DNA of 9,160 nucleotides from Desulfovibrio sp. Its GTDB lineage: Bacteria; Desulfobacterota; Desulfovibrionia; Desulfovibrionales; Desulfovibrionaceae. The position numbers and the translations under genes are program-made. The stretch covers positions 1 to 9,160 of the forward strand of contig VSMX01000092.1 in NCBI GenBank assembly GCA_009773975.1, given 5' to 3'. The notes below the pieces were generated by a model. The model did no database searches and was not told where the DNA came from. It was given only the letters and a program-made list of their open reading frames with translations. This document shows positions 1 to 5,605 of the stretch, one piece after another. How positions within the stretch are numbered: position 1 is the stretch's first letter; every line of letters starts with the position of its first letter.

Positions 1-1057
1 ATATAGACGTAATCATATTTATTATTCCGCGAATAAAAGAATTTATAGAAAATATTTCATCATATTGTCCAATTTTTTGGAATGGTATAGTTATGATAGC
101 TTGTATTACTGGAACTGTACCTTTCGTTAGCACTCCTATCAAAAAAGATATTGCAACAATAAAATATAGATGGTTTGTGACAACAATAAATACTAAAAAA
201 ATTGATAGTAATATTTCCGCAGTTATAAATACTGGTTTTGGCCCAAACATATCTAACAAACGTCCACATGCCAGCTTGCCCAAGAATGATCCTACTGTAA
301 ATCCAACGGTAAATGTTCCAATTATTTTTGGATCTAATCCCTTAAAAATTAGGAGTAACGGTAAAAAAGTGAAAATCTTTTCATTACTAAATGCATTTAA
401 TGCACTAGATAGAACAGTTAAAAATACTGGCTTAGATTTTAAAATGGCAAATGATGGTATAGCTGATGTTTTTTGTTTGGTATTTTTAGTTAATTTTGTA
501 TTTTGTTGGAAAAATATAAATAGTATTGATATAATTCCAAATACTCCAAATATAAAACACACTATTTTCCAACCAGATATAGAAAATAATGTGAGGGCAG
601 CTATATATCCAGCAACTGCAATAAAAGGTATTCTTCCAATATCTCCGATTGCAGTAAAATCGCTTAGTATTTTACCTAATTTTTGCCGTGGAGTATTAAG
701 TGTAAGATAGGAAAAACAAATATTATGAAATATAGTATAACCAATCATAGATATAATAAAAAATAAGGAAATTATTATAAAATTTGAGCAAAATGAAGCA
801 AATAAGAAACATGTACTATAGATGAATATAAGCGAGCCAATAATCCTAAAAGGACTTAATATTTTAGCTATATACATAGTACCTAGGCTGGCTATAGTAC
901 CCAATGCAGCACCTAATGATATAATAATACCTATTTCTTTCTCACCATAGCCATAAAGCAAAACAATAAATGATAAGATAACAGGAATCGAAGCAAAAAA
1001 ACCATCATTCATACTATGATAGAAATTGAGCAAAAAATATCTTTTTTTATCAAGCAT
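1..1057 (-). CDS. MFS transporter (efflux type), 3' end beyond the window
   Basis: This frame stays open from 1057 to the left edge (about 352 codons seen, stop not included). It encodes a polytopic inner-membrane protein with repeated hydrophobic segments such as ASIPVILSFIVLLYG. A clear MFS motif A (GKLACGRLLDMFG) lies at about residues 258-270, where the loop between helices 8 and 9 is expected. A degenerate copy sits near residue 60. The ATG at 1057 is preferred to the one at 1012 because the extra residues (MLDKKRYFLLNFYHS) form a normal cytoplasmic lead-in to helix 1; only a weak GAGA lies upstream. The family exports drugs or metabolites by proton exchange; the substrate cannot be read here. 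Codon use is strongly AT-rich, unlike the neighbouring mobile genes, so it is either host DNA or cargo from another source. MFS membership is firm, function is not. Confidence 0.85.
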   Translation of the reverse strand, partial: MLDKKRYFLLNFYHSMNDGFFASIPVILSFIVLLYGYGEKEIGIIISLGAALGTIASLGTMYIAKILSPFRIIGSLIFIYSTCFLFASFCSNFIIISLFFIISMIGYTIFHNICFSYLTLNTPRQKLGKILSDFTAIGDIGRIPFIAVAGYIAALTLFSISGWKIVCFIFGVFGIISILFIFFQQNTKLTKNTKQKTSAIPSFAILKSKPVFLTVLSSALNAFSNEKIFTFLPLLLIFKGLDPKIIGTFTVGFTVGSFLGKLACGRLLDMFGPKPVFITAEILLSIFLVFIVVTNHLYFIVAISFLIGVLTKGTVPVIQAIITIPFQKIGQYDEIFSINSFIRGIINMITSI

Positions 1058-1247
1058 TATAATTCTCAGTGTTGGGATATAGTCTTGTTCTTTGGAACAG
1101 CGGCGATAACTTTCGGTAAAAGCTTCGTACCTATTTGTTCAGTGAGGTACAAGTATATCCAATTTTTTATGGGGTATTTTATCGGGGTATATATAAAATA
1201 TATTTTTATAACTATTTATATTAACAGAATAAAATTATAAAATATTT
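1058..1247. other. AT-rich intergenic region upstream of the MFS gene
   Basis: No credible gene is seen. It presumably holds the minus-strand MFS promoter, but no convincing -35/-10 pair stands out. A short inverted repeat, GTACCT/AGGTAC with a 13-base loop, lies near 1127-1151 and could be an operator or leader hairpin. The AT-rich tract ends abruptly at the oriT-like hairpin that starts at 1248. Confidence 0.4.
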
Positions 1248-1296
1248 TAGCCCACTAGACTTCCCTGCGGGAAGTCGTGGGCAAGCGTTCCGCTTG
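1248..1296 (+). repeat. oriT-like double hairpin, left copy
   Basis: There are two adjacent stem-loops. The first pairs GCCCAC (1250-1255) with GTGGGC (1277-1282) and GACTTCCC (1258-1265) with GGGAAGTC (1269-1276), leaving an unpaired TA at 1256-1257. The second pairs CAAGCG (1282-1287) with CGCTTG (1291-1296) around a 3-base loop. A second copy with the same architecture but different stem bases lies in inverted orientation at 3631-3680. The minus strand reads TAGTGGGCTA at 1257-1248, which resembles the TAGTGTG/TTA nick site known from pMV158-type (MobV) plasmids. An origin of transfer is inferred; an RNA leader for the downstream operon is the main alternative. Confidence 0.5.
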
Positions 1297-1355
1297 AGCG
1301 CTTAAAGCAAAAGGCAAAAATCGCGGCAATGGCCGCTCAATATGGAGAAAGTAAA

Positions 1356-1814
1356 ATGGCAATTACACAGGAAGAGGTCAAGGCCATCAGACAGGAACTG
1401 AACAGTCTGAAACCGGATGCGGCCACAACTGGAAATCAGGAACTGACCGTGAAGCAGACAATCATTGCCCTTGCCCCGACATTGGAACGGATGAAGAAGC
1501 GCGGCTTTGAATTGCCAGAAATTGTGGACAAGCTTCATGACAAGGGGATTGAGGTAAAAGCACAAACTCTGGCCAAATATCTCGCCGAGGCCAGACGCCA
1601 GAAGGAAACCAGAAAGAACAAAAGACAGGCGGCCAGCCCGCATTGCTCCGCGCCGGAGACGGCTTGTCGCAATACGGGGCCCGTGGCCGCAGACACACCC
1701 CCCAAACCACCGGCACCAGAGGTCGGAGCGGGAATCAGTAAGCCAGCGGAGCGGCCAAAAGTCAGATACGGAACATTTGAAATTAAGCCCGATATTCCCC
1801 TGGGCGAACTGTAA
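1356..1814 (+). CDS. Putative DNA-binding mobilization/accessory protein (left paralogue)
   Basis: A 152-residue protein homologous to the product of 3204-3569. Both begin M-x-I-T and share a helical core (LAPTLERMKKRGFELPEIVDKL, then GIEVKAQTLAKYLAEARR) that reads like a helix-turn-helix DNA-binding unit. A variable proline- and alanine-rich linker follows, then a conserved end, PDIPLGEL. The ATG at 1356 is chosen over 1329 because it aligns with the paralogue's start and follows GGAG at 1344-1347. The stop TAA overlaps the AAGGAG ribosome site of the recombinase gene 10 bases downstream, so the two are probably one operon. Position after the oriT-like hairpin suggests a relaxosome or partition accessory role. 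That role is inferred; I cannot assign a named family. Confidence 0.8.
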   Translation: MAITQEEVKAIRQELNSLKPDAATTGNQELTVKQTIIALAPTLERMKKRGFELPEIVDKLHDKGIEVKAQTLAKYLAEARRQKETRKNKRQAASPHCSAPETACRNTGPVAADTPPKPPAPEVGAGISKPAERPKVRYGTFEIKPDIPLGEL

Positions 1815-1824
1815 GGAGAATAAC

Positions 1825-2439
1825 ATGCCACAAACATATGGCTACATCAGGGTATCAAGCCTTGACCAGAACGAAGACAGGCAACTCATCGCCATGAAGA
1901 CGCAAGGCATACCGCTGGAACGGATTTTCACGGACAAACAGTCCGGAAAGGATTTCCAGAGGCCGCAATACAAGAAAATGCTACGCGTCTTGTGCCCTGG
2001 CGACCAGCTTTGCATTTCAAGCATTGATCGGCTGGGCCGCAATTACGAGGAAATACAGAATCAGTGGCGCATCATTACCAAGGAAAGGCAGGTGGATATT
2101 TTTGTGCTGGACATGCCCTTGCTGGATACCAGACGCGACAAGGATTTGCTTGGCACATTCATTGCCGACCTTGTTTTACAAGTGCTTTCCTTTGTCGCCC
2201 AGAACGAGCGTGAGAATATCCGCAAACGGCAAGCGGAGGGCATAGCCGCCGCCAAACTCAAAGGCGTCCGCTTTGGCCGTGAAGAAAAACCCCTGCCGGA
2301 TAATTTCCTGGAAAATTGCGCACTCTGGCAAGACGGCCACATTTCAGGACTTGAGGCGGCAAGAAGGTGCCAGATGCCCCAAAGCACATTTTATCGGAAA
2401 GCCGGATATTTTCGCGATGGCGAACCTGAAGTAGTCTAA
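1825..2439 (+). CDS. Serine recombinase (resolvase/invertase family), left paralogue
   Basis: A 204-residue protein of the small serine recombinase family. The catalytic serine lies in YGYIRVSS near residue 11. The conserved SIDRLGRNYEEI block and QNERENIRKRQAEGI (the long dimer helix) follow. A C-terminal helix-turn-helix, ISGLEAARRCQMPQSTFYRK, is at about residues 170-190. The ATG at 1825 has a strong AAGGAG at 1813-1818. It is about 76% identical by eye, without gaps, to the product of 2560-3174. Such proteins cut and rejoin DNA through a phosphoserine link to resolve plasmid multimers or invert segments. The gene's last two codons lie inside a perfect 19-bp inverted repeat shared with the paralogue, a candidate target site. 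Whether it acts as resolvase or invertase cannot be told. Confidence 0.95.
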   Translation: MPQTYGYIRVSSLDQNEDRQLIAMKTQGIPLERIFTDKQSGKDFQRPQYKKMLRVLCPGDQLCISSIDRLGRNYEEIQNQWRIITKERQVDIFVLDMPLLDTRRDKDLLGTFIADLVLQVLSFVAQNERENIRKRQAEGIAAAKLKGVRFGREEKPLPDNFLENCALWQDGHISGLEAARRCQMPQSTFYRKAGYFRDGEPEVV

Positions 2440-2452
2440 CAAGGTGTACTTT
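2434..2452 (+). repeat. 19-bp inverted repeat, left arm
   Basis: GTCTAACAAGGTGTACTTT begins in the last sense codon of the left recombinase gene and runs 13 bases past its stop. Its exact reverse complement is at 2547-2565. The part AAGGTGTACTTT is itself an imperfect dyad (AA.GT..AC.TT), as expected of a serine-recombinase crossover half-site pair. Confidence 0.85.
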
Positions 2453-2546
2453 TTGGGGAAAATGTTTTCCACTCCTTTTAGGCAAGAAAAAAGTCCCTGT
2501 CAAACCTCGCCGGACAACAAATCTATTCCACGCCCCTCCTTACCTC
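2453..2546. other. 94-bp spacer between the convergent recombinase genes
   Basis: No gene is seen. It contains a short perfect hairpin, GGAAAA-tg-TTTTCC (2457-2470), without a clear U-tract. If the flanking 19-bp repeats recombine, this segment would invert. Confidence 0.5.
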
Positions 2547-2565
2547 AAAGTACACCTTGTTAGAC
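2547..2565 (-). repeat. 19-bp inverted repeat, right arm
   Basis: This is the exact reverse complement of 2434-2452. It covers the last codon and stop of the right recombinase gene plus 13 bases beyond. The two genes differ at about a quarter of residues and at their codons just before this point, so perfect identity continuing past the stop is notable. Confidence 0.85.
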
Positions 2566-3174
2566 AACATTGGTGCTGTCTTCACGGAGACTTCCGGCTT
2601 TCCGGTAAAAGGTGCTTGATGGCATCCTGCATCTCCTGGCGGCTTCCAGACCGGAAATATGGCCATTGAGCCAGAGGGCGCAATTCTCCGGAAAATTGTC
2701 CGGCAAGGGTTTGATTTCGCGTCCAAAGCGCACGCCGCGCTGTCTGGCCGCCGCAATGCCTTCGGCCTGTCGGGTACGGATGCTTTCCCGTTCATTCTGG
2801 GCAATGAAAGAAAGCACCTGCAAGACCAGATCGGCAATGAATGTCCCGAGCAGGTTTTTGTCCCGCCTGGTGTCGAGCAGGGGCATGTCCAGGACGAGAA
2901 TGTCCACGCTCTTTTCCTTGGTCAGCACGCGCCACTGTTCCAGAATCTCCTCATAATTGCGGCCGAGCCGGTCAATGCTGGTAACGCAGAGCTGGTCGCC
3001 CGGCCTGAGCTTTTTGAGCATGGCCTGATACTGCGGGCGCTGAAAATCCTTGCCCGACATTTTGTCCATGAAAATGTGCCCTGACGGTATGCTCTGCTGC
3101 TCAAGAGCGATGCGCTGACGGCTCTCGTTTTGATCTGTGCTGGATACGCGGATGTATCCGTACGTTTTTGCCAT
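2560..3174 (-). CDS. Serine recombinase (resolvase/invertase family), right paralogue
   Basis: A 204-residue small serine recombinase with the same landmarks as its partner. These are the catalytic serine in YGYIRVSS near residue 11, SIDRLGRNYEEI, LGTFIADLVLQVLSFIAQNE leading into the long helix, and a C-terminal helix-turn-helix ISGLEAARRCRMPSSTFYRK. The ATG at 3174 follows AGGAG; a start further upstream at 3207 would put the ribosome site inside the gene. It is 29 bases downstream of the right accessory gene, so the operon order is the same as in the left module. The two recombinase genes converge. Divergence of about 24% shows this is not a fresh duplication: either two related plasmids were joined or both copies are kept for different tasks. 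Confidence 0.95.
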   Translation of the reverse strand: MAKTYGYIRVSSTDQNESRQRIALEQQSIPSGHIFMDKMSGKDFQRPQYQAMLKKLRPGDQLCVTSIDRLGRNYEEILEQWRVLTKEKSVDILVLDMPLLDTRRDKNLLGTFIADLVLQVLSFIAQNERESIRTRQAEGIAAARQRGVRFGREIKPLPDNFPENCALWLNGHISGLEAARRCRMPSSTFYRKAGSLREDSTNVV

Positions 3175-3203
3175 GACGGTTTCTCCTTTCAGTGAATTCT
3201 TGT

Positions 3204-3569
3204 TCACAGTTCGCCATCCGGAATATCGGGCGGGATGTCAGCAACAATGAATCTGCCGCGTTGTTCGTCTCTCGGAGGCGGCGGGGGCGTGTCTCTCTTT
3301 TGCGTTTTCTGGCCTTCCCGCTGCCGTCTGGCCTCGGTCAGATATTTGGTCAGGGTTTGGGCCTTCACCTCAATCCCTTTCTCGTGCAACTTTTCGACAA
3401 TCTCCTGTGTGTCGAAGCCGCGCTTCTTCATCCGCTCCAGCGTCGGGGCAAGGGTGAAAATGGCCTGCTTCACGATCATGGCGCGGTTTCCGTCCAGCGT
3501 GACAGTGGCGGGCTTGAGCTTGGCGAACTCCTGTCTGATTTCCTTCACTTGGCTGGCTGTGATGGTCAT
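3204..3569 (-). CDS. Putative DNA-binding mobilization/accessory protein (right paralogue)
   Basis: A 121-residue protein starting at an ATG (3569) with AGGAG 8 bases upstream. The core (LAPTLERMKKRGFDTQEIVEKL and GIEVKAQTLTKYLTEARRQR) matches the left paralogue closely. It ends in PDIPDGEL after a shorter polyproline linker. The core looks like a helix-turn-helix protein that could bind the oriT-like hairpins or the GTGGGCA sites, because each paralogue gene sits directly downstream of such a hairpin. It is probably co-transcribed with the recombinase gene that follows. A role in the relaxosome, in partition or as the module's repressor would each fit; none is proven by sequence. Confidence 0.8.
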   Translation of the reverse strand: MTITASQVKEIRQEFAKLKPATVTLDGNRAMIVKQAIFTLAPTLERMKKRGFDTQEIVEKLHEKGIEVKAQTLTKYLTEARRQREGQKTQKRDTPPPPPRDEQRGRFIVADIPPDIPDGEL

Positions 3570-3630
3570 GGTGGTTTTCTCCTATGGGTGACGGGGAATG
3601 TCCCTCGATTTGTCTTTTGCCTTTGGCGGT

Positions 3631-3680
3631 CAAGCGGCACGCTTGCCCACTGGTTTTCGCCAGAAAACCCTAGTGGGCTA
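3631..3680 (-). repeat. oriT-like double hairpin, right copy
   Basis: CAAGCG (3631-3636) pairs with CGCTTG (3640-3645). GCCCACT (3645-3651) pairs with AGTGGGC (3672-3678), and GGTTTTC (3652-3658) with GAAAACC (3663-3669), leaving an unpaired CT at 3670-3671. Compared with the left copy, the inner stem has changed on both sides while pairing is kept. The flanking bases, the 2-base bulge and the GTGGGCAAGCG stretch are conserved. The plus strand reads TAGTGGGCTA at 3671-3680, similar to the pMV158 nick motif. It lies between the coiled-coil gene and the accessory gene. Confidence 0.5.
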
Positions 3681-3681
3681 T

Positions 3682-3697
3682 GACTCGCCTTCGAGTC
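3682..3697. other. Short hairpin beside the right oriT-like site
   Basis: GACTCG and CGAGTC pair around a 4-base loop, immediately beyond the nick-like motif and downstream of the coiled-coil gene's stop at 3716. It has no U-tract on either strand, so it is not a convincing terminator. The left copy lacks it. Confidence 0.45.
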
Positions 3698-3715
3698 GAG
3701 ATTCCCGGCGGACGA

Positions 3716-4141
3716 TCAGCGCATCCTTGAGCGACGGCGTTGCGGCACAGCTTCCGGCTCTTGCCGAATGTGCTGGTCACGCTCGGACTGCTGTCGGGCT
3801 TCCGCTTTCTGACGTTCGCGCTCCTGCTGCTCTTCTTCCTCCCGCTGCCGCTGTTCCTCCTTTTCCTGAAGGAATGCGGCGTGGAGCGGCATGATTTCCG
3901 GCTGGAGGGTGAACTCCCGGTATTCCTCCAGTTCATCCTGAAAGTCCCGCCCCTGTTGCATCAGGCTGCGCATGTTATGGGCATTGACTTCCTGCTCCTG
4001 TGCATACTGCGCCTTGAGCAGGGAATATTGTCTTGAAAGCTCTTGCAGCCGCTTTTCAAGCGTTTTATTTTCGGCCTGCAATTTGTCTCTGGCGGCAGCG
4101 ATCATGCTTTTTTCGGCAAGGGATTTTTGCTGCTGCGTCAT
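3716..4141 (-). CDS. Coiled-coil protein downstream of the relaxase gene
   Basis: A 141-residue, highly charged protein with long heptad-like helices (KLQAENKTLEKRLQELSRQY, later QEKEEQRQREEEEQQERERQ) and a basic end, RRRSRMR. No membrane segment or enzyme motif is seen. The ATG at 4141 lies 6 bases after the relaxase stop at 4148 with no clear ribosome site, so translation is probably coupled to the relaxase gene. MobV relaxases usually carry a C-terminal coiled-coil region. The relaxase here is short, so this protein may supply that part as a separate chain. This is inference. Low-complexity Glu/Gln/Arg composition makes database matches untrustworthy. Confidence 0.75.
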   Translation of the reverse strand: MTQQQKSLAEKSMIAAARDKLQAENKTLEKRLQELSRQYSLLKAQYAQEQEVNAHNMRSLMQQGRDFQDELEEYREFTLQPEIMPLHAAFLQEKEEQRQREEEEQQERERQKAEARQQSERDQHIRQEPEAVPQRRRSRMR

Positions 4142-4147
4142 GATTGT

Positions 4148-4963
4148 CTATGCCTGTTTCAGCACGGATTTGTAATTGAGCAATGACGCCTGCGGCAGTT
4201 CCGGCATGTCCGATAGAATGGCTTCCGCCTCACGGGCCTGCTGTTCCATGGATTGCAGACGTTCCTGCAAGACTTCTTCCTGCTTCCGTCTTTCAGCCAT
4301 TTCTCCGATGAGCAGCAGGGCTTCATGCGCTACAGCATCGGCCTCGCTCCGCAGACCGGCGAGGGCCTCCTTTTGCTGCTTGAACTCTCGCGTATCCAGA
4401 TGCTTTTTCGCTGAACCGGGCTTCTGCTCGACGCCACGCTGAATGTTGAAGCCCCGGCTTTGCAGGTAGCCGGGCAATTCGGTTTGCAGCTTTTTCAGAC
4501 TGGCGCGAGTATAAATACTGTTGGCGCTGAGCCGCCCGTCCGGCGTCATCGGCACATGAAGGAAGTGCATGTGCGGCGTTTTTTCATCCATATGAGCCAT
4601 GGCCGAGATGACATTTTCCTTGCCGACAAACTCGGTGAGATAGGCCGCGGCTTCCGCAAAAAAGAGTCTGGTTTCATCGGCATTGAGCTTGTCGAAAAAT
4701 TCCTTGTCCGAACTGACAATCAGGCCGCACAGATGCACGGCATCCTTGCGCACAGCCTTGACCATGAGCAGGTCGTCAATGCGGTTCTGAATAGCTTCGG
4801 CATAACTGGAAGATGGGGTTTCACATAAATCATAATTTCCGGTACTCCGACTTTAGTCGATATCGGGATTGGAATGACTCTCGCGCTCGCGTCGGTTGTG
4901 CGACTGGATGCCGCGAACGGCGTCTTTCTTGAACTTGTCCATATGCAAGACGAGGAGTGACAT
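4148..4963 (-). pseudogene. mob: MobV/Mob_Pre-family relaxase interrupted by an in-frame TAA
   Basis: The conceptual product of 271 residues begins at ATG 4963 behind GAAGGAGAAAACA, an excellent ribosome site. His22 in QSHNRRERESHSNPDID occupies the position of the known catalytic His22 of pMV158 MobM. The metal-binding motif HMDEKTPHMHF follows further on. Family relaxases nick oriT and pilot the strand during mobilization. Codon 37 is TAA (4853-4855); the same frame continues afterwards (SRSTGNYDL, as in the family), so this is one nonsense change rather than a frameshift. Lysine, AAA, is a likely ancestral codon. An internal ATG at 4765 could yield a fragment with the metal motif but without His22. 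The C-terminus is short for the family, ending in a coiled coil. Decay, a sequencing error or read-through are all possible. Confidence 0.85.
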
Positions 4964-4996
4964 TGTTTTCTCCTTCATTGTTCTTTGGGGGGCGAC

Positions 4997-5135
4997 GTGG
5001 GCACAGGGGCGAAGCAAGGGATGCCTGGAAGAAAACGTGCCCACCTTTTTTCCCGTGCCCTCGTTTGATTTCCCACAGGTGGGCATAACAAAGAGACACC
5101 GCATGGGCAGTTGCCCACCTGCCCACCATGCCCAC
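4997..5135. repeat. Array of TGCCCAC/GTGGGCA heptamers upstream of the relaxase gene
   Basis: Exact heptamers lie at 4997-5003 (GTGGGCA), 5038-5044 (TGCCCAC), 5079-5085 (GTGGGCA), 5112-5118, 5120-5126 and 5129-5135 (all TGCCCAC). A partial TGGGCA is at 5104-5109. The first three alternate orientation with exact 41-bp steps, and the last three are packed 8-9 bp apart. TGGGCA and TGCCCA at 5104-5117 form a small hairpin. The same heptamer occurs in both oriT-like hairpins (1277-1283 and 3644-3650). The 298 bp between 4963 and 5262 hold no gene that I can support. Likely roles are iterons of a replication origin, operator sites or relaxosome binding sites. Confidence 0.7.
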
Positions 5136-5152
5136 GCGTTTTGGGTACTGTT

Positions 5153-5167
5153 ATGATGATTCATCAT
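5153..5167. promoter_or_regulatory. Palindrome, possible operator
   Basis: ATGATG and CATCAT flank a 3-base centre, giving a near-perfect 15-bp dyad between the relaxase and AlpA-like genes. It could be a regulator site, but no promoter elements can be assigned with confidence. Confidence 0.35.
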
Positions 5168-5192
5168 TGCCGCTTTCATTGGGTAAAACGAT

Positions 5193-5219
5193 GACGTAGG
5201 CCCGAACTCTGCCTATGTC
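5193..5219 (-). terminator. Possible weak terminator after the AlpA-like gene
   Basis: On the minus strand GACATAGGC can pair with GCCTACGTC around a 9-base loop (one A-C mismatch). ATCGTTTTAC follows, about 45 bases downstream of the AlpA-like stop. The U-tract is short, so the call is tentative. Confidence 0.35.
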
Positions 5220-5261
5220 GGCGCTCATTTCGGCCTCCCAATATAGAGATGAAGGCTTGAG

Positions 5262-5480
5262 CTAGCTGACATTGTCTTCACCGCTGCTCAGGCGTTCAAT
5301 AAGCTCCCTGATGTCCTCAACACGCAAGTCGGTGGTGCGGGGGCCAAGTTTTACAGGCTTGGGATAGCGGCCTGTTCGGCAGCCTTCCCACCACGCGCTT
5401 TCACAGATGGGGATGCAGGCCAGAATCTGGGGCAGACGAACAAAGCCGAATTCGGGGAATGACGGTTTACGTTGAGCCAT
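5262..5480 (-). CDS. AlpA-family helix-turn-helix regulator
   Basis: A 72-residue protein in the AlpA/phage excisionase-like family of small winged or helix-turn-helix DNA-binding proteins. The typical signature runs through FVRLPQILACIPICESAWWE, GRYPKPVKLGPRTTDLRVED and IRELIERL, covering nearly the whole chain. The start at ATG 5480 is set by AGGAGG, 7 bases upstream; an alternative start at 5525 would place the ribosome site inside the gene. Relatives switch on integrase or excision genes of prophages and integrative elements, or act as small regulators in mobile DNA. No tyrosine integrase is visible here. Its targets may be the nearby repeat arrays, but that is a guess. Expression may be controlled by the hairpin that contains its ribosome site. 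Confidence 0.88.
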   Translation of the reverse strand: MAQRKPSFPEFGFVRLPQILACIPICESAWWEGCRTGRYPKPVKLGPRTTDLRVEDIRELIERLSSGEDNVS

Positions 5481-5481
5481 G

Positions 5482-5516
5482 AAAAAACCTCCTGAAGGGT
5501 GTTGGTCTTCAGGAGG
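5482..5516 (-). terminator. Terminator-like hairpin that includes the AlpA-like gene's Shine-Dalgarno
   Basis: On the minus strand CCTCCTGAAG (5516-5507) pairs perfectly with CTTCAGGAGG (5497-5488) around a 9-base loop. Six T residues (5487-5482) follow, then C and the ATG. It has the form of a rho-independent terminator for transcripts from the upstream gene. Its 3' arm also holds the AGGAGG needed to start the AlpA-like protein. A transcript that reads through would have a closed ribosome site. Confidence 0.75.
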
Positions 5517-5535
5517 CTCTGACACACAAAAACAG

Positions 5536-5590
5536 ATTCCCGTGAGGGAATTTGGCGGGAAAAAGACGGGAAAACGCGGGAATACGGGAA
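5536..5590 (-). repeat. Array of TTCCCG repeats between the two-frame gene and the AlpA-like gene
   Basis: CGGGAA (TTCCCG on the minus strand) occurs at 5556, 5567, 5577 and 5585, spaced 11, 10 and 8 bp, close to one helical turn. Next to it ATTCCC and GGGAAT form a hairpin with a 4-base loop (about 5536-5551). This may be a protein-binding site array. Nothing else is seen in 5526-5605. Confidence 0.55.
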
Positions 5591-5605
5591 AATGGAGCCC
5601 AAAAA

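Noticed and set aside
93..710. Long plus-strand open frame in the AT-rich left part
   Set aside because: It is antisense to the MFS transporter, whose minus-strand frame carries motif A and membrane helices; this frame has no ribosome site or family features.
1302..1837. Minus-strand open frames opposite the left accessory gene
   Set aside because: The plus-strand protein has a paralogue at 3204-3569 with a conserved core, so the opposite frames are shadows.
2612..3084. Plus-strand open frames opposite the right recombinase gene
   Set aside because: They mirror the recombinase codons; the minus-strand protein has all family motifs.
4997..5135. CRISPR array
   Set aside because: The repeat is only 7 bp, mixed in orientation and unevenly spaced, and no cas gene is present.
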